The translations under genes and the position numbers were made by a program. A DNA stretch of 43,579 nucleotides. Source: CAYVUI01 sp964454745 (lineage in GTDB: Bacteria; Planctomycetota; Phycisphaerae; Sedimentisphaerales; Anaerohalosphaeraceae). Every line of letters starts with the position of its first letter. Positions within the stretch are counted from its first letter, which is position 1. The notes under the pieces are model-generated. The model had not been told where the DNA came from and did not search any database. It saw only the letters and a program-made list of their open reading frames with translations. The stretch is taken from the NCBI GenBank assembly GCA_964454745.1, contig CAYVUI010000021.1, positions 1-43,579 on the forward strand. The letters run 5' to 3'. Shown here piece after piece: positions 16,059 through 24,226 of the stretch.

Positions 16059-17078
16059 TCATCCTTGACCGGGTGCGAAACTGTCCCTTGGATGAGCACT
16101 GTCGTAGACTTCCTTGATCTTTGACGTGCCCAGGTGGGTATAGATCTGTGTAGTCGAAAGGCTCTGGTGGCCGAGCAGCTCCTGGACGCTCCTCAGGTCC
16201 GCGCCGTTATTGAGCATGTGCGTGGCAAAGCTGTGACGCAGCGTGTGCGGGCTGATATCCGGATCAAGGCCGGCGGCCTTTAGGTACTTGTCCATTTTCC
16301 TTCGTACGCTTCGGGTGCTCAGGCGTTTGCCGTGCTTGTTGGCGAAGAGAACGCGAGAATCGAAATCGGGATCGTGCTGCATTCTCTTGTTGCGGTATTC
16401 GAGGTAACGCTGAATCGCCTGGAGTGCACTGGAGCCAATCGGGGCGATGCGTTCTTTTTTGCCTTTGCCGCGGATGTGGATGACTTCGCCGAGGAAGTCG
16501 ACGTCGTCCATATTCAGGGCGACCAGTTCGCTGACCCGCATGCCGGTGCTGTAGAGCACTTCAAGAATCGCCCGGTCGCGAGCTCCGAGCCATGTGGCCT
16601 GATCCGGGGCGTTGAGCAGCCGCTGGATGTCTTCATATTCGAGGAACTTGGGTAATTTTTTGTCCTGCTTGGGTGTCTTGATGGCCAGTACGGGATTGGC
16701 CTGCAGGTGACCTCTTTTGACGAGGAATTTATAGAAGCTACGCAGGGTAGCGAGTTTTCTTGCGACGGTGGATTTGCTGTAGCCGTGTGTGTTGAGGTTG
16801 GCCATGTAGGTGCGAATGGCGTCGATGTCTACATTGAGCAGCAGTTGAGAGATATCCGTTTGTACCTGCGTCTGTGTGGCAGGTGTCTGTGCGTGTGTGT
16901 TTTGTGCCCAGGGGTTGTCGGCGGGGGCTTGTGTGTCGGTTGCTTTTGAGTTTGTTAAGACAAGGTATTGTCCGAACTGCTCGAGGTCCGCACCATAGCA
17001 CTTCGCGGTGTGATCCGAAAAATGCCTTTCGTATTTTAGATAACTCAAAAAATCTTGAGTAAGCTTGCAGTCGTTCAT
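16059..17078 (-). CDS. Tyrosine recombinase of the XerC/XerD type
   Basis: A 339-residue site-specific recombinase, likely for chromosome dimer resolution. The N-terminal SAM-like DNA-binding domain is followed by the catalytic domain with all six residues visible: R181 (STGMRVSEL), K205 (RGKGKKER), H278 and R281 (HTLRH), H304 (LLGHQSL) and Y313 (QIYTH). It is about 35-40 residues longer than usual because of a Thr/Gln/Ala-rich insertion at about residues 43-78 in the N-terminal domain, encoded by GT-rich DNA. AGGAAG lies just before the ATG. No phage genes or att sites are adjacent, so a housekeeping role fits better than an integrase. Confidence 0.9.
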   Translation of the reverse strand: MNDCKLTQDFLSYLKYERHFSDHTAKCYGADLEQFGQYLVLTNSKATDTQAPADNPWAQNTHAQTPATQTQVQTDISQLLLNVDIDAIRTYMANLNTHGYSKSTVARKLATLRSFYKFLVKRGHLQANPVLAIKTPKQDKKLPKFLEYEDIQRLLNAPDQATWLGARDRAILEVLYSTGMRVSELVALNMDDVDFLGEVIHIRGKGKKERIAPIGSSALQAIQRYLEYRNKRMQHDPDFDSRVLFANKHGKRLSTRSVRRKMDKYLKAAGLDPDISPHTLRHSFATHMLNNGADLRSVQELLGHQSLSTTQIYTHLGTSKIKEVYDSAHPRDSFAPGQG

Positions 17079-17160
17079 GATCTTCCTGCCTTAATCATAA
17101 TCCAAAAGCCGGTTGAAGCAGATACCGTCGGCCAGCGTCTCGGCATCATACCTACACTTT

Positions 17161-17415
17161 TTATTCCATTTCCAAGCCGAATGATTCCATCGCCTGGGGC
17201 ATATCCTTTGTGAGCAGTTTATCGGCTTCATACATCAGCGTCTGCGTGAGTTTGAAGCTCAGGACCGCGGCATCAAACCAGTCGAAATTCGTCGCTGAGT
17301 CGTTTGCCTGATCCACAATCGCGTCGAGCAGCTGGCCTTCACAACCGGATTCGTACCGGTAAATGAACTTCTCTTGTCCCTTGTTCAGTATCAGCTGCTT
17401 TCGGCATTGCTCCAT
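17161..17415 (-). CDS. Small conserved-looking hypothetical protein
   Basis: An 84-residue soluble, acidic protein with no domain I can name. A central segment FDWFDAAVLSFKLTQTL and an N-terminal strand pattern (KFIYRYESGCEGQLLDAIVDQA) look structured; I have a weak memory of similar short hypotheticals in planctomycetes. AAGGA lies nine bases before the ATG, supporting translation. It precedes the recombinase gene by 82 bases on the same strand, so both may share a transcript. Confidence 0.65.
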   Translation of the reverse strand: MEQCRKQLILNKGQEKFIYRYESGCEGQLLDAIVDQANDSATNFDWFDAAVLSFKLTQTLMYEADKLLTKDMPQAMESFGLEME

Positions 17416-17580
17416 ATCGTTTTTTCCTTATTAATGCCAATCTGACGAAAGATTTATCTACAGCTTTTATCGGTCTGAGGCAGGTTCTCTAAAGCGGTTT
17501 TTGAAAAAATAAGCATAAAAAATGCGGATTCTTGCGCCCCTTTTCCCATTTTAGCCATCTTAACATTTTTAAAGAATATA

Positions 17581-17672
17581 TTCGGACGCTGCGCAAAGTC
17601 CGATAAATAAGACCAGGGTCCGATAACTGCAACCAGGTCCTATAATATGTATCGTCTCGGTGCGTATCGGAC
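17581..17672. repeat. Cluster of GTCCGATA motifs in direct and inverted order
   Basis: GTCCGATA occurs at 17598-17605 and 17618-17625, exactly 20 bases apart, and a one-mismatch copy GTCCTATA lies at 17637-17644. Inverted copies are TATCGGAC at 17665-17672 and the partial TTCGGAC at 17581-17587. The direct copies are part of a 20-base imperfect tandem unit ending in ACCAGG. The cluster occupies the gap between the radical SAM gene's 3' end and the upstream side of the small hypothetical gene. An operator array is possible. Confidence 0.55.
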
Positions 17673-17711
17673 CTTTAAAGGGAATTTGGGGAAATCGTTT
17701 GAGTGAAAAAG

Positions 17712-18662
17712 TTATTTTTGGCCGGGGATGTAAAAGGTTTGGCCATTTTGGGTGCGGGTCGAGATTTTTTTGTCCCTTTGCAGGGAGGTAAGGAGTTTAT
17801 CGGACGTTTGGGCATCGATTCCCAGTGCCGCGGCGATTTCACTGAGGGGGCATGGCCTGCGTTTGAGCAGCTCAAGCACACGTTGGGCAAGGTCTTTTTC
17901 CGACCCGGGCGATTGTGTATGCGGACCCGGGGGGGACGAGGCGATTACCTCGGCGCGGGGGCCGAAACGGCGGGCGATCTGTTCGAGCCGGTCGGCGGGG
18001 ATGGGACGAAGCGACTTGTCCACGCCCGGACGGACAGCGGTGTTGACCTGGATTTTGTGCGGATTGATTTTCTCGATCCATTGCCCGAGGGCGTCAAGCT
18101 GTTTTTCGTCGGTATTGACCCCTTCAATGAGCAGTACTTCGAGCAGGATTTTGCCTTTGTATTCTTTTGCGAACTCGATGAGTCCGCTTGTCAGCTTCTC
18201 GAAGCTTATCTTGCTGTCGGGCCGGTTGATCTTCGCATAGGTTTCCGCATCCGGGGCATCGAGCGAGGGCAGGACGACATCGGCCTGCATGCAGTCGCGG
18301 CGGACCTGCGGGTCCCAAAGCATCGAACCATTCGTCAGGATCGCGACGGGAAAATGAGTCATTTCGCGGATTTTGCGAATAATTTTGCCCAGGTCTGCAT
18401 TGAGCGTCGGTTCGCCGGAGCCTGTAATGGTAATGTAATCGAGGTGCCGGCCGTGGGTTAGGAACTCTTCGAGGGCCTGGTACAGCATATTGATGTCGAT
18501 ATAGCTCTTTCGCTCGGCAGTCGTGGGAGCATCGAGGCCCAGTTCGCAGTAAATGCAGTTCTGGGTGCAGGTTTTCATGGGGACGATATCGACACCGAGG
18601 CTCATGCCGAGCCTTCTCGACGATACGGGTCCAAAAAGAAATGAATTACCTTCTACTCTCAT
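17712..18662 (-). CDS. Radical SAM protein (COG0731-like) with C-terminal winged helix
   Basis: A 316-residue radical S-adenosylmethionine protein. The cluster motif CxxxCxxC is C32-C36-C39 (CTQNCIYC), preceded by the subgroup signature FGPVSSRRLGMSLGVDIVP and followed by ITITGSGEPTLN, the SAM-binding GGE-like motif. The last about 60 residues look like a winged helix (CPLSEIAAALGIDAQTSDKLLTSL). The subgroup is related to archaeal wyosine synthases (Taw1) but the bacterial members are functionally uncharacterised as far as I know. It lies 21 bases after kdsA on the same strand and is the last gene of that unit. Confidence 0.88.
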   Translation of the reverse strand: MRVEGNSFLFGPVSSRRLGMSLGVDIVPMKTCTQNCIYCELGLDAPTTAERKSYIDINMLYQALEEFLTHGRHLDYITITGSGEPTLNADLGKIIRKIREMTHFPVAILTNGSMLWDPQVRRDCMQADVVLPSLDAPDAETYAKINRPDSKISFEKLTSGLIEFAKEYKGKILLEVLLIEGVNTDEKQLDALGQWIEKINPHKIQVNTAVRPGVDKSLRPIPADRLEQIARRFGPRAEVIASSPPGPHTQSPGSEKDLAQRVLELLKRRPCPLSEIAAALGIDAQTSDKLLTSLQRDKKISTRTQNGQTFYIPGQK

Positions 18663-18683
18663 ATCCCAAAGTGCCCTTCAATA

Positions 18684-19499
18684 TTATGACCGAATCAGGG
18701 TGTAGATGTCTTTACACTTTTTGAGCAGATCCTCGACCCAGTCGAGGGGGATCATGCTGGCGGCGTCGCATTTTGCGTTTTGCGGGTCGGGATGGACTTC
18801 GAGGAACAGGCCGTCTGTCCCGGCTGCGATGGCGGATTTTGCCAATAACGGTGCCATTTCGCGCATGCCACCGCTGGCTGAGCCGAGCCCGCCGGGCTGC
18901 TGGGTGCTGTGTGTGGCGTCAAAAATGACCGGACAGCCGAGATTCTGCATCGCGGGGATGGCGGTCATGTCGTTTACCAGCCGCTGATAGCCAAAAAAGG
19001 TGCCGCGTTCGGTGAGCAGGACCTGTTCGTTGCCTGATGCGCGGATCTTTCCGACGGCGTTGGTCATCTCCTGCGGGGAGACGAACTGGCCTTTTTTGAC
19101 GTTTACGGGCTTTTTGGTTTTGGCGGAGGCGACGAGCAGGTCGGTTTGGCGACACAGAAACGCGGGAATCTGGACAGCATCGGCGACCTGGGCAATTGCG
19201 TCGGCCTGGTTGGGTTCGTGGATGTCGGTCAGGACCGGCAGTGCCATTTGGGTTTTTACTTTTTCGAGGACTTTGAGGCCCTCGTCCAGACCCGGTCCGC
19301 GGTAACTGCTTATGCTGGAACGGTTTGCCTTATCGAAGCTGGCTTTGAAGATGTAGCCGATACCAAGTTTTTCGGTGACAGCTTTTAGTTTTTCGGCGAT
19401 ATCCAGGCAAAGCTTCTCGTTTTCGATGACGCATGGGCCGGCAATGAGGAACAGGCCGGCATCGCGGTCGGTGGTTACATTGGCGATCTTAATTGTCAT
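18684..19499 (-). CDS. kdsA: 3-deoxy-D-manno-octulosonate 8-phosphate synthase
   Basis: KdsA condenses phosphoenolpyruvate with arabinose 5-phosphate to give KDO-8-P for lipopolysaccharide, in the cytoplasm. The 271-residue product has FLIAGPCVIE, YIFKASFDKANRSS, RGPGLDEGL, VLTDIH and FDATHSTQQPGG in order. The Cys in GPCVIE (C23), with His in DATHS, Glu in LEVHPDP and Asp in CDAAS, is the metal-ligand set of the metal-dependent class; the metal-independent class has Asn at the Cys position. GGAGAA precedes the ATG. It lies between a lipid-kinase gene and the radical SAM gene and implies a KDO-containing outer membrane. Confidence 0.96.
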   Translation of the reverse strand: MTIKIANVTTDRDAGLFLIAGPCVIENEKLCLDIAEKLKAVTEKLGIGYIFKASFDKANRSSISSYRGPGLDEGLKVLEKVKTQMALPVLTDIHEPNQADAIAQVADAVQIPAFLCRQTDLLVASAKTKKPVNVKKGQFVSPQEMTNAVGKIRASGNEQVLLTERGTFFGYQRLVNDMTAIPAMQNLGCPVIFDATHSTQQPGGLGSASGGMREMAPLLAKSAIAAGTDGLFLEVHPDPQNAKCDAASMIPLDWVEDLLKKCKDIYTLIRS

Positions 19500-19528
19500 G
19501 TATTATTCTCCGTTAAGGTGTCGATTTT

Positions 19529-20476
19529 TTACGATCCGAGGCTGCGGAGGAATCTTGTCATCATTCCGGCCGGTTGGGCACTGGGATTGGTGATCACGTT
19601 GACTGCGGCGGGGGTTACCTCAATATGCATGGGTAATTGCGGGCCGGGGTCGCCGTCAATTTCGGTAGCGACGCTGTTGTCCGGGCTGGTAATCTCGATG
19701 GACCTGCCCTGTCGGTAGATGACGTCGCCCCTTTGGGCATGGCGGCCAATGATGGTATTGATCGAGTGCTTTAGCATCCGGGGCCAGGAGCGGCATTTAT
19801 AGATAACGACATCGAGCAGGCCGTCCGAGCAGTCGGCCCGGCAGTGCATGGCGATGCCGGCGGCGTATTTCGAGATATTTCCGACCACGCAGAAACCGCG
19901 TCCGTTAAAGGCCTGTTCGCCATCGATAGTAATCTCAAGGGTCGGAAAACGGTGGAACCAGAAGGTATTCCAGATCGGGACCACGTAATCGCGGTGCGAG
20001 ATATGGCCGGTGCGTTTTTGCGTAACCCGCTGGATGACTTCGGCATCAAAGCCGACGCCGGCGATGCAGAGGAATTTTTTACCGTTGGCATTGCCCATGT
20101 CGAGTTTGGCGGTCCGATTTTGCTTGAAAATGGTGAAGAGTTTATCCGGATCGGCACACAAGCCCAGTTCATTGGCCAGGAGGTTCTCATTGCCGCAGGG
20201 TACGATCATCAGGGGTTTATTTTTTTCGGCCAGGCCTTCGACGACTTCGCGGATAGTGCCGTCGCCGCCGGCTGCGATGACCAGCGAGCAAGCGGTATCC
20301 TGCGCGGCAGAATGGGCAAGCTGGCGGCCATGGCCGGGGGCTTGTGTCGTAAGGTTTCTGACGGTATAGCCCTGATCGCGCAGGCGGTCTTTGAAGCCGC
20401 GGATGACCATGCTGTCGCGGCCGTCGCCGGCACTGGGGTTGACAATAAACGCGATGTAACCGCTTTGGTTGTTCAA
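19529..20476 (-). CDS. Diacylglycerol/lipid kinase family protein, copy 1
   Basis: A 315-residue DAGK-catalytic-domain protein related to YegS and DgkB. The nucleotide-binding motif VNPSAGDG and the active-site motif AAGGDGTIREVVEG are present, followed by PCGNENLLANELG and a beta-sandwich domain ending in ATEIDGDPG. The family phosphorylates diacylglycerol, sphingoid bases or other lipid alcohols; the substrate is unknown here. The start is TTG at 20476: AAGGAA lies seven bases upstream and no in-frame ATG gives the first strand. It has its own promoter (20513-20541) and leads into kdsA 29 bases downstream. Confidence 0.9.
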   Translation of the reverse strand: MNNQSGYIAFIVNPSAGDGRDSMVIRGFKDRLRDQGYTVRNLTTQAPGHGRQLAHSAAQDTACSLVIAAGGDGTIREVVEGLAEKNKPLMIVPCGNENLLANELGLCADPDKLFTIFKQNRTAKLDMGNANGKKFLCIAGVGFDAEVIQRVTQKRTGHISHRDYVVPIWNTFWFHRFPTLEITIDGEQAFNGRGFCVVGNISKYAAGIAMHCRADCSDGLLDVVIYKCRSWPRMLKHSINTIIGRHAQRGDVIYRQGRSIEITSPDNSVATEIDGDPGPQLPMHIEVTPAAVNVITNPSAQPAGMMTRFLRSLGS

Positions 20477-20512
20477 ATCTGCATTCCTTGATAAATACCA
20501 GTTTCTTCCTTT

Positions 20513-20541
20513 ATTATACCCGGTTTGAGGTGATTTTCCAA
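20513..20541 (-). promoter_or_regulatory. Sigma70-type promoter for lipid kinase 1-kdsA-radical SAM
   Basis: On the minus strand TTGGAA (20541-20536) is followed after 17 bases by a perfect TATAAT (20518-20513). It lies in the 109-base gap between the two lipid-kinase genes, with a leader of about 30 bases. Confidence 0.65.
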
Positions 20542-20585
20542 TTTGAGAAATGCCGGTTTTCAGCGAAAGAGTTGATTTTGGGAGA

Positions 20586-21551
20586 TTAGCCGAGATTGTC
20601 GAGTTTGTCGAGGATTTGTGTCACAACGGTCTTGATTCGGCTGTGACGGGGGCCTACGACCTTGACCGCGGCGGGTTTTACCTCGATATCGAGCGGCGGC
20701 TGGGGTCCGGGATCGCCGTCGATTTCTGTGTATACGGGTTTTTCGAGGGGTTCGACACGGACTTTTCGGGCTTTATGATAGAGGACGTCGTGGCTTTTCC
20801 TGTGGAGCTTTAGAAGAGTACGGGCTGCGAGGGAAAGAAGCTGCCACCTGTTTTTGCTTTTAAATATGCACACGTCAAGTTTTCCATCGCTGTAATCTGC
20901 GTTTTCGAGGATTTGCAGGGCAATGCCGTACCGCGTGATGTTTCCGACCAGGACCTGGCCGGAGCCTTCGAATATAGTTTGGCCGTCGGCAATGACCCGC
21001 ATCGCGGGAAACTTATGTGACCAGAAGCTGCGCCAGATGGGCCAGAAATAGTGCAGGCCGGTGATGTGGCCTTTTCTTTGTTCGTCGCTAAGGCGGACGA
21101 CCTGACCGTCGATTCCGAAACCGGCGACGCAGGCAAAGCCGATCTCGCCGATACGGCCCATGTCCAGCTCGTGGGTGATGCCATTTTTGAAGATATCGAT
21201 CATGTCCTCGACGGTTACCTGGTACCCGAGTTCGCGGGCGAGCAGGTTCATGGTACCGCAGGGAATAATCATGACTTTTTTGTCCGGGTTGCTCCGGGAT
21301 ACGGTGTCGAGAATGACGCGGACGGTTCCGTCGCCGCCGGCGGCAAGGATGAGTTTGCAATCGGGATCATTGGCAAATGATTTGGTCAGCTCGATGGAAT
21401 GCTCGACGGATTTTGTTTTCTCTGTGCGAACCTCAAAACCGGCCCCGTGAAGGAATTCGAGAAAGTCATTGACTCTCCGGTCAGCAGCGTCCGAGCCGGA
21501 CTTTGGATTTCGCACATGTCCAATGTAACCCGATTTTGGCTGAATAATCAT
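20586..21551 (-). CDS. Diacylglycerol/lipid kinase family protein, copy 2
   Basis: A 321-residue paralogue of the neighbouring lipid kinase with the same plan: VRNPKSGSDAADRR, AAGGDGTVRVILD, PCGTMNLLARELG, GFGIDGQVVRL, and the C-terminal block VYTEIDGDPGPQ. The two proteins share many blocks but clearly differ along their length, so the duplication is not recent. The ATG overlaps the leuS stop (TGA and ATG share bases 21549-21550), so translation is probably coupled to leuS. Confidence 0.9.
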   Translation of the reverse strand: MIIQPKSGYIGHVRNPKSGSDAADRRVNDFLEFLHGAGFEVRTEKTKSVEHSIELTKSFANDPDCKLILAAGGDGTVRVILDTVSRSNPDKKVMIIPCGTMNLLARELGYQVTVEDMIDIFKNGITHELDMGRIGEIGFACVAGFGIDGQVVRLSDEQRKGHITGLHYFWPIWRSFWSHKFPAMRVIADGQTIFEGSGQVLVGNITRYGIALQILENADYSDGKLDVCIFKSKNRWQLLSLAARTLLKLHRKSHDVLYHKARKVRVEPLEKPVYTEIDGDPGPQPPLDIEVKPAAVKVVGPRHSRIKTVVTQILDKLDNLG

Positions 21552-24097
21552 ATAACAATATTTACGAGCCGGTTCTTGATAACGATGATTTTTTTGGGTT
21601 CTTTTCCGCCCATGGAGGCCTGGACCTTTTCGCTGGTCAGGGCCTTTTCCCGGATGGCCTGCTCGTCGGCATCGGCGGAGACGACGATTCGGTCGCGGAC
21701 CTTGCCCTTGACCTGTACGGCAAGCTCGAGCTGCTTTTCCTTGATGAGCTCGGGGTCAAACTGCGGCCAGGGCTCGTATGAGAGGGTGTTTTCGTGCCCG
21801 AGAAGCTGCCAGAGCTCTTCGCACATGTGCGGGGCAAAGGGGGCGAGAATCTGCACGAAGGCTTCCATCACTAAGCGCGGAACGGTATCGAGCTTGTTGC
21901 AGTGATTGGAGAGGATCATCATCTGGCTGATGGCGGTATTAAAGGCGAGTGATTCGATGTCCTCGGTGACCTTCTTTATCGTCTGATGGAGGATTCGCGT
22001 GGTTTCCTCGTCGGGTTCAATGTCCCCAACGGTATCGCGCACCTGGCCGGTTTCTTCATCGATAAGGATCCGCCAGACTTTGCCGAGGAAGCGGTGGACG
22101 CCCTCGACGCCCTTCATGGACCAGGGCTTGGTCGCTTCGAGCGGGCCCATGAACATTTCGTAGAGCCGCATGGAATCGGCGCCGTATTCCTCGATGACAT
22201 GGTCAGGGTTGATGACATTGCCTCGGCTTTTGCTCATCTTCTGGTTGTCCTGGCCGAGGATCATGCCCTGGTTGACGAGCTTTTTAAACGGCTCGGGCGT
22301 GGTCGCATAGCCGAGATCGTGGAGCAGCAGATGCCAGAACCGGGCGTAGAGCAGGTGCAGCACGGCGTGTTCCGCCCCGCCGATGTAGAGGTCCACGGGC
22401 AGCCAGTATTTTTCCTTCTCGATATCGAAGGGAGAATCGTTGTTTTTGGGATCGATGTAGCGGAGGTAGTACCAGCAGCTTCCGGCCCACTGGGGCATAG
22501 TGTTGGTTTCACGTTTGCCGGGGGTACCGTCCTCGAGGGTGACGTTGACCCAGTCGGCGGCTTTGGCCAGGGGCGGCTCGCCGGTGCCGGTGGGTTCGTA
22601 GCTTTCGACCTCGGGCAGGGTCAGCGGGAGGTCGGTTTCGCTTAGCGCGATGATTTTGCCGTCGGCGGTATTGATAATGGGAAACGGTTCGCCCCAGTAC
22701 CTCTGGCGGGAGAAGAGCCAGTCGCGGAGCTTGAAGTTGACCGCCTCGCAGCCGAGGTTGTGCTCGGCAAGCCACTGTGTGATCTGCTTCTTGAATTCAG
22801 GGGTCTTTAGGCCCGTAAAGTCGCCGGAATTGATGGCGATACCGTTGCCGGTAAAGCAAAGCTCGCTGGATTCGACCTGTTTTTTCAGCTCGGGGTCTTC
22901 GGGCTCGACGACGGGGATGATCTCGAGGCCAAACTTGGTGGCGAACTCGAAGTCCCGCTCGTCGTGGGCCGGCACGGACATGATCGCACCGGTACCGTAA
23001 CTGATCAGGACATAATCGCTGATCCAGATCGGGATTTTCTGCTGATTGACGGGATTGACCGCATAGGCGCCGGTGAACTGGCCGGTTTTGTCCTTGGCCA
23101 GGTCGGTACGGTCGAGGTCGCTTTTTGCTGCGGCCTGCTGGCGGTAGTCTTCCACGGCGGCTTTGTGCTCGGGGGTTGTGATCTCATCGACGAGGGGATG
23201 CTCGGGGGCCATCACCATGTAGGTGGCGCCAAAGAGGGTATCGGGCCGGGTGGTAAAGACGCGAATGACCGCGTTTGTGCTATCGACGGCGAAATCGACC
23301 TCGGCACCGATGCTCTTGCCGATCCAGTCCTTCTGGAGCTTTTTGATCGAATCGGGCCAGTCGAGACCATCAAGGCCGTCGAGCAGGCGCTGGGCAAAGT
23401 GGGTGATACGCAGCATCCACTGCCGCATGGGTTTGCGGATGACTGGGTGATTGCCGCGTTCGCTTTTGCCGTTGATGACTTCCTCATTGGCCAGGACGGT
23501 ACCCAGCTCGGGGCACCAGTTGACCGGCGCGTAGGATTCATAAGCCAGGCGTTTGGAGTCGATGTATTCGTTTTTTTCTTCTTCGGAAAGGCCGGCGGGA
23601 ATGGGCAGCTGTTCGATGGGTTTGGCCCGGTTGGTCTCGGGATCGAAGAAGCAGTTATAGAATTTGAGGAAGATCCACTGGGTCCAGCGGTAGTATTCGA
23701 TGTCAGTGGTCGCGATTTCGCGGTCCCAGTCGTAGCTAAAGCCGAGCGATTTTATCTGGCGCTTCATATTGGCGATGTTTTTGTAGGTGGTATCGCGCGG
23801 GTGGGTGCCGGTTTTTACGGCGTACTGCTCGGCGGGCAGTCCGAAGGAATCCCAGCCGATGGGATGGAGGACGTTGAAGCCCTTCATGCGTTTGTAGCGG
23901 GAGACGATATCGCTGGCGGTGTAGCCCTCTGGGTGGCCGACGTGGAGACCGGCGCCGCTGGGATAGGGGAACATGTCGAGGACGTAGTATTTGGGCTTTT
24001 GGGGGTCCATCTCGACCCGGAAGGTCTTGTTCTTATCCCAGTACTGCTGCCATTTGGGTTCTATTTCCCGAAAGAGGTAGTCGCCTTTTTTCTGCAT
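21548..24097 (-). CDS. leuS: Leucyl-tRNA synthetase
   Basis: Class I synthetase for tRNA-Leu, 849 residues, a normal bacterial length. The HIGH motif is HVGH in FPYPSGAGLHVGHPEGY, and KMSKS lies in QKMSKSRGNVINPD. The CP1 editing domain has the TTRPDTLFGATYMV strand and the AHDERDFEFA segment whose Asp reads the substrate. The C-terminal domain ends KKIIVIKNRLVNIVI. The ATG at 24097 begins MQKKGDYLFREIEPKWQQYW, the usual opening; an ATG 87 bases upstream would add a Ser/Pro-rich segment without family match. The 3' end overlaps lipid kinase 2. Confidence 0.96.
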   Translation of the reverse strand: MQKKGDYLFREIEPKWQQYWDKNKTFRVEMDPQKPKYYVLDMFPYPSGAGLHVGHPEGYTASDIVSRYKRMKGFNVLHPIGWDSFGLPAEQYAVKTGTHPRDTTYKNIANMKRQIKSLGFSYDWDREIATTDIEYYRWTQWIFLKFYNCFFDPETNRAKPIEQLPIPAGLSEEEKNEYIDSKRLAYESYAPVNWCPELGTVLANEEVINGKSERGNHPVIRKPMRQWMLRITHFAQRLLDGLDGLDWPDSIKKLQKDWIGKSIGAEVDFAVDSTNAVIRVFTTRPDTLFGATYMVMAPEHPLVDEITTPEHKAAVEDYRQQAAAKSDLDRTDLAKDKTGQFTGAYAVNPVNQQKIPIWISDYVLISYGTGAIMSVPAHDERDFEFATKFGLEIIPVVEPEDPELKKQVESSELCFTGNGIAINSGDFTGLKTPEFKKQITQWLAEHNLGCEAVNFKLRDWLFSRQRYWGEPFPIINTADGKIIALSETDLPLTLPEVESYEPTGTGEPPLAKAADWVNVTLEDGTPGKRETNTMPQWAGSCWYYLRYIDPKNNDSPFDIEKEKYWLPVDLYIGGAEHAVLHLLYARFWHLLLHDLGYATTPEPFKKLVNQGMILGQDNQKMSKSRGNVINPDHVIEEYGADSMRLYEMFMGPLEATKPWSMKGVEGVHRFLGKVWRILIDEETGQVRDTVGDIEPDEETTRILHQTIKKVTEDIESLAFNTAISQMMILSNHCNKLDTVPRLVMEAFVQILAPFAPHMCEELWQLLGHENTLSYEPWPQFDPELIKEKQLELAVQVKGKVRDRIVVSADADEQAIREKALTSEKVQASMGGKEPKKIIVIKNRLVNIVI

Positions 24098-24136
24098 TGG
24101 AATCCACTTATTTTTACTGCTGGTTTCTGTTTCCGG

Positions 24137-24164
24137 TCCGGCGGAGTTGACGCATGCCGCCGGA
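24137..24164. repeat. Perfect 8-bp inverted repeat upstream of leuS
   Basis: TCCGGCGG (24137-24144) and CCGCCGGA (24157-24164) are exact reverse complements separated by 12 bases, 40-67 bases upstream of the leuS start. No T-tract follows on either strand. It may be a leader hairpin or protein-binding site. Confidence 0.5.
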
Positions 24165-24226
24165 TTTGAATACGAAACGGGCATTATGTCGGAATTTGAG
24201 CGGGATTTCCAATGAAATCCGTGGAT

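Noticed and set aside
17581..17672. CRISPR-like array
   Set aside because: Units are only 19-20 bases apart, with no room for spacers, and no cas genes are present.
22964..24169. 401-residue open frame antisense to leuS
   Set aside because: It is a GC-codon shadow of leuS; the leuS frame carries all family motifs.
24203..24220. GGATTTC/GAAATCC hairpin after the leuS leader as a terminator
   Set aside because: No T-tract follows on either strand and the stem is only 7 bp.
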